This document shows, piece after piece, positions 62,936-64,000 of a DNA stretch of 64,000 bases (the first letter of the stretch is position 1; every line of letters starts with the position of its first letter). This stretch comes from Tenrec ecaudatus (lineage: Eukaryota; Chordata; Mammalia; Afrosoricida; Tenrecidae). Under the pieces are notes generated by a model that worked only from the letters and a program-made list of their open reading frames with translations, was not told the DNA's origin and did no database searches. The translations under genes and the position numbers were made by a program. The DNA lies in NCBI RefSeq assembly GCF_050624435.1, contig NW_027459176.1, positions 34,634-98,633 of the forward strand. Direction: 5' to 3'.

Positions 62936-63014
62936 TTAGAGGAGGAGAAGGAGGAGGAGGAGGAGGAGAGAAGAAGAAGAAGAAGAAGAAGATTATTATT
63001 ATTATTATTATTAT
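62936..63014. repeat. compound trinucleotide repeat (GGA)n(GAA)n(ATT)n
   Basis: Three adjoining trinucleotide runs: GGA/GAG to about 62970, GAA to about 62992, ATT to 63014. It lies about 150 bp beyond the IGHV recombination signal. Purine-rich on the plus strand in its first two thirds. Confidence 0.93.
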
Positions 63015-63165
63015 AACCTGTCCTTGGGGCGTCAGAGACACATGAAAGGAAGCCTTAGTTCCAACAGGAAATCCCTGTCATCCATCTGTGCCTGTCTAGG
63101 GCTGTGTGTCTGTGCTCAGTGGGTCCTGCGCGCCCCCTGCTGCTCAATGTCTTCCCTGCAGGGGA

Positions 63166-63205
63166 GGTTTGTGTTTGGGGCTCATACTGGCTTCACCTCA
63201 CTGTG
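63166..63205 (-). other. V-RSS: heptamer, 24-bp spacer, nonamer
   Basis: Directly after the V exon the minus strand reads a consensus heptamer CACAGTG (63205-63199), then a spacer, then ACACAAACC (63174-63166), one mismatch from the consensus nonamer ACAAAAACC. The spacer counts 24 bp against the usual 23. This is the recognition site for RAG1/RAG2 in V(D)J joining and would allow a 12/23 partner such as an IGHD segment. Confidence 0.93.
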
Positions 63206-63647
63206 CGCCTTGCACAGTAATACAAGGCCATGTCCTCAGTAGTCAGGGAGCTCAGCTGCAGGGAGAACTGGTTCTTCGATGTGTCTCTGGTGATGGAGAG
63301 TCGGCTTGGGAAGGACGGGTTATAATATGTACCACCATTGTAATATATCTCTTCCATCCACTGCAGCCCTTCCCCAAGGTTCTGGCGGATCGAGTTCCAG
63401 CTGTAATCACTGCTTGTGATGGAGAAACCAGAGACAGTACACGTGGGGGACAGCTTCTGGGAGGGTTTCACCAGTCCTTGGCCTGAGTCCTGAAGCTGCA
63501 CTTGGGAGAGGAGGCCTGTAAATGAAGATAATTGTTCTCTTTCAGTCACTCGCAGTCACAATCATCCCTATAGATTCCCCATTGATGTCTCAGACCCTCG
63601 CCTTGGGGAACTGTCACCAGGCACAGGAGAACCCATAGCAATGGCAT
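63206..63647 (-). CDS. IGHV gene segment, clan II (VH4-like), conserved Trp41 replaced by Ser
   Basis: Encodes the leader and variable region of an antibody heavy chain. L-PART1 starts at the ATG at 63647 ([15 protein letters not shown], a hydrophobic signal peptide) and is followed by an intron ending at the acceptor TTTACAG. The V exon (63515-63206) reads GLLS then [19 protein letters not shown], a VH4-type FR1. Cys23 (TCTVS) and Cys104 (YYCAR) are present; CDR1 and CDR2 are about 10 and 7 residues. In FR2 the motif reads SWNSIRQ where VH4 has SWIRQ-type WSWIRQ, so the core Trp41 is Ser (TCG). The donor is either GC (63601-63600) or a weak GT six bases further (63595-63594); both keep frame. 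No stop or frameshift. By the usual naming rules it would be an ORF segment, with doubtful folding. Confidence 0.93.
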
Positions 63648-63754
63648 CTTTAGACTGCAGCGGTGCTTTCCCAAGAGACCCACAGTCCTGTCAGAAGAGA
63701 ACGGATAGTCTTCAGTGCTCAAGGGTGGAATTTTAACCTAATGCTTAGTGAACG

Positions 63755-63762
63755 ATTTGCAT
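63755..63762 (-). promoter_or_regulatory. octamer element of the IGHV promoter
   Basis: A perfect ATGCAAAT on the minus strand lies about 108 bp upstream of the leader ATG, the usual place for the Oct-1/Oct-2 binding octamer of V promoters. A weak TATA-like TTAAAAT lies between it and the ATG, near 63730-63737. Confidence 0.92.
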
Positions 63763-64000
63763 GTCAGGGAGCCCTGACCTTATAAACAGAGAACGATAGT
63801 GAACAGACTCCCCTTTTCCTTGGACCCAAATGAAGGGTAACTCTTTGTTTGAATCTTATGCATGTTAGTCTATAATGAGAGATCATTCTCCTTAGGACGT
63901 ATGTGGGGAAAGGTCAAAGGAAAGCCCAGGTTTTCTGAGCTCACTGTCTCTCCTTCCAGCCCCTCATAGCCCCTGCCCTGCCTTGGGCTCCTATAGGTTC
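63763..64000. other. IGHV upstream flank
   Basis: Upstream sequence of the IGHV gene to the window edge; no further element recognised. Confidence 0.4.

Overview
The window looks like germline DNA from a placental mammal and probably from an afrotherian, most likely a tenrec such as Echinops. Three things suggest this. There are AfroSINE-type tRNA-derived SINEs, and there are antisense and sense fragments of a BovB/RTE LINE. There is also a SPIN-type hAT transposon with a perfect 8-bp target duplication; SPIN elements are known from tenrec but not, to my knowledge, from elephant. Repeat families were recognised by eye from remembered consensus sequences, so the species call is an inference.

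The locus is part of an immunoglobulin heavy-chain variable (IGHV) cluster read on the minus strand. The right end (about 63166-63762) carries a nearly complete clan II (VH4-like) IGHV gene with octamer promoter, leader exon, V exon and recombination signal, but its conserved Trp41 codon reads Ser and its leader donor is atypical. Older IGHV remnants lie at 11281-11640 (VH3-like), 11775-12245 (VH1/VH7-like) and 18736-18960 (VH3-like).

Layout, left to right. Positions 1-8017 are an uninterrupted 29-bp satellite with higher-order structure that runs off the left edge. Positions 8018-12600 hold anonymous sequence, microsatellites, a BovB/RTE 5' fragment with endonuclease-domain remnants, two IGHV pseudogenes and a degraded SPIN copy. 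Positions 12956-36560 are dominated by copies of one non-LTR retrotransposon 3' end (probably a lineage-specific L1 3' UTR), many with recognisable target-site duplications, plus AfroSINE and RTE fragments. Positions 37371-42300 hold an RPS26 processed pseudogene and the relics of a KRAB zinc-finger gene. Positions 43182-49890 hold another L1-like insertion, SINEs, and a TPT1 (TCTP) retrocopy with an intact 172-codon reading frame that split an older RTE element. Positions 52735-60290 are a second, composite satellite of 23- and 37-bp units organised into a roughly 2.9-kb higher-order repeat. Positions 60290-63000 hold old repeats and a trinucleotide microsatellite just downstream of the IGHV gene.

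No complete, convincingly functional host gene is present. The IGHV segment is the only unit with its full regulatory apparatus, and the TPT1 retrocopy is the only long conserved open frame. Large anonymous stretches are listed as such.
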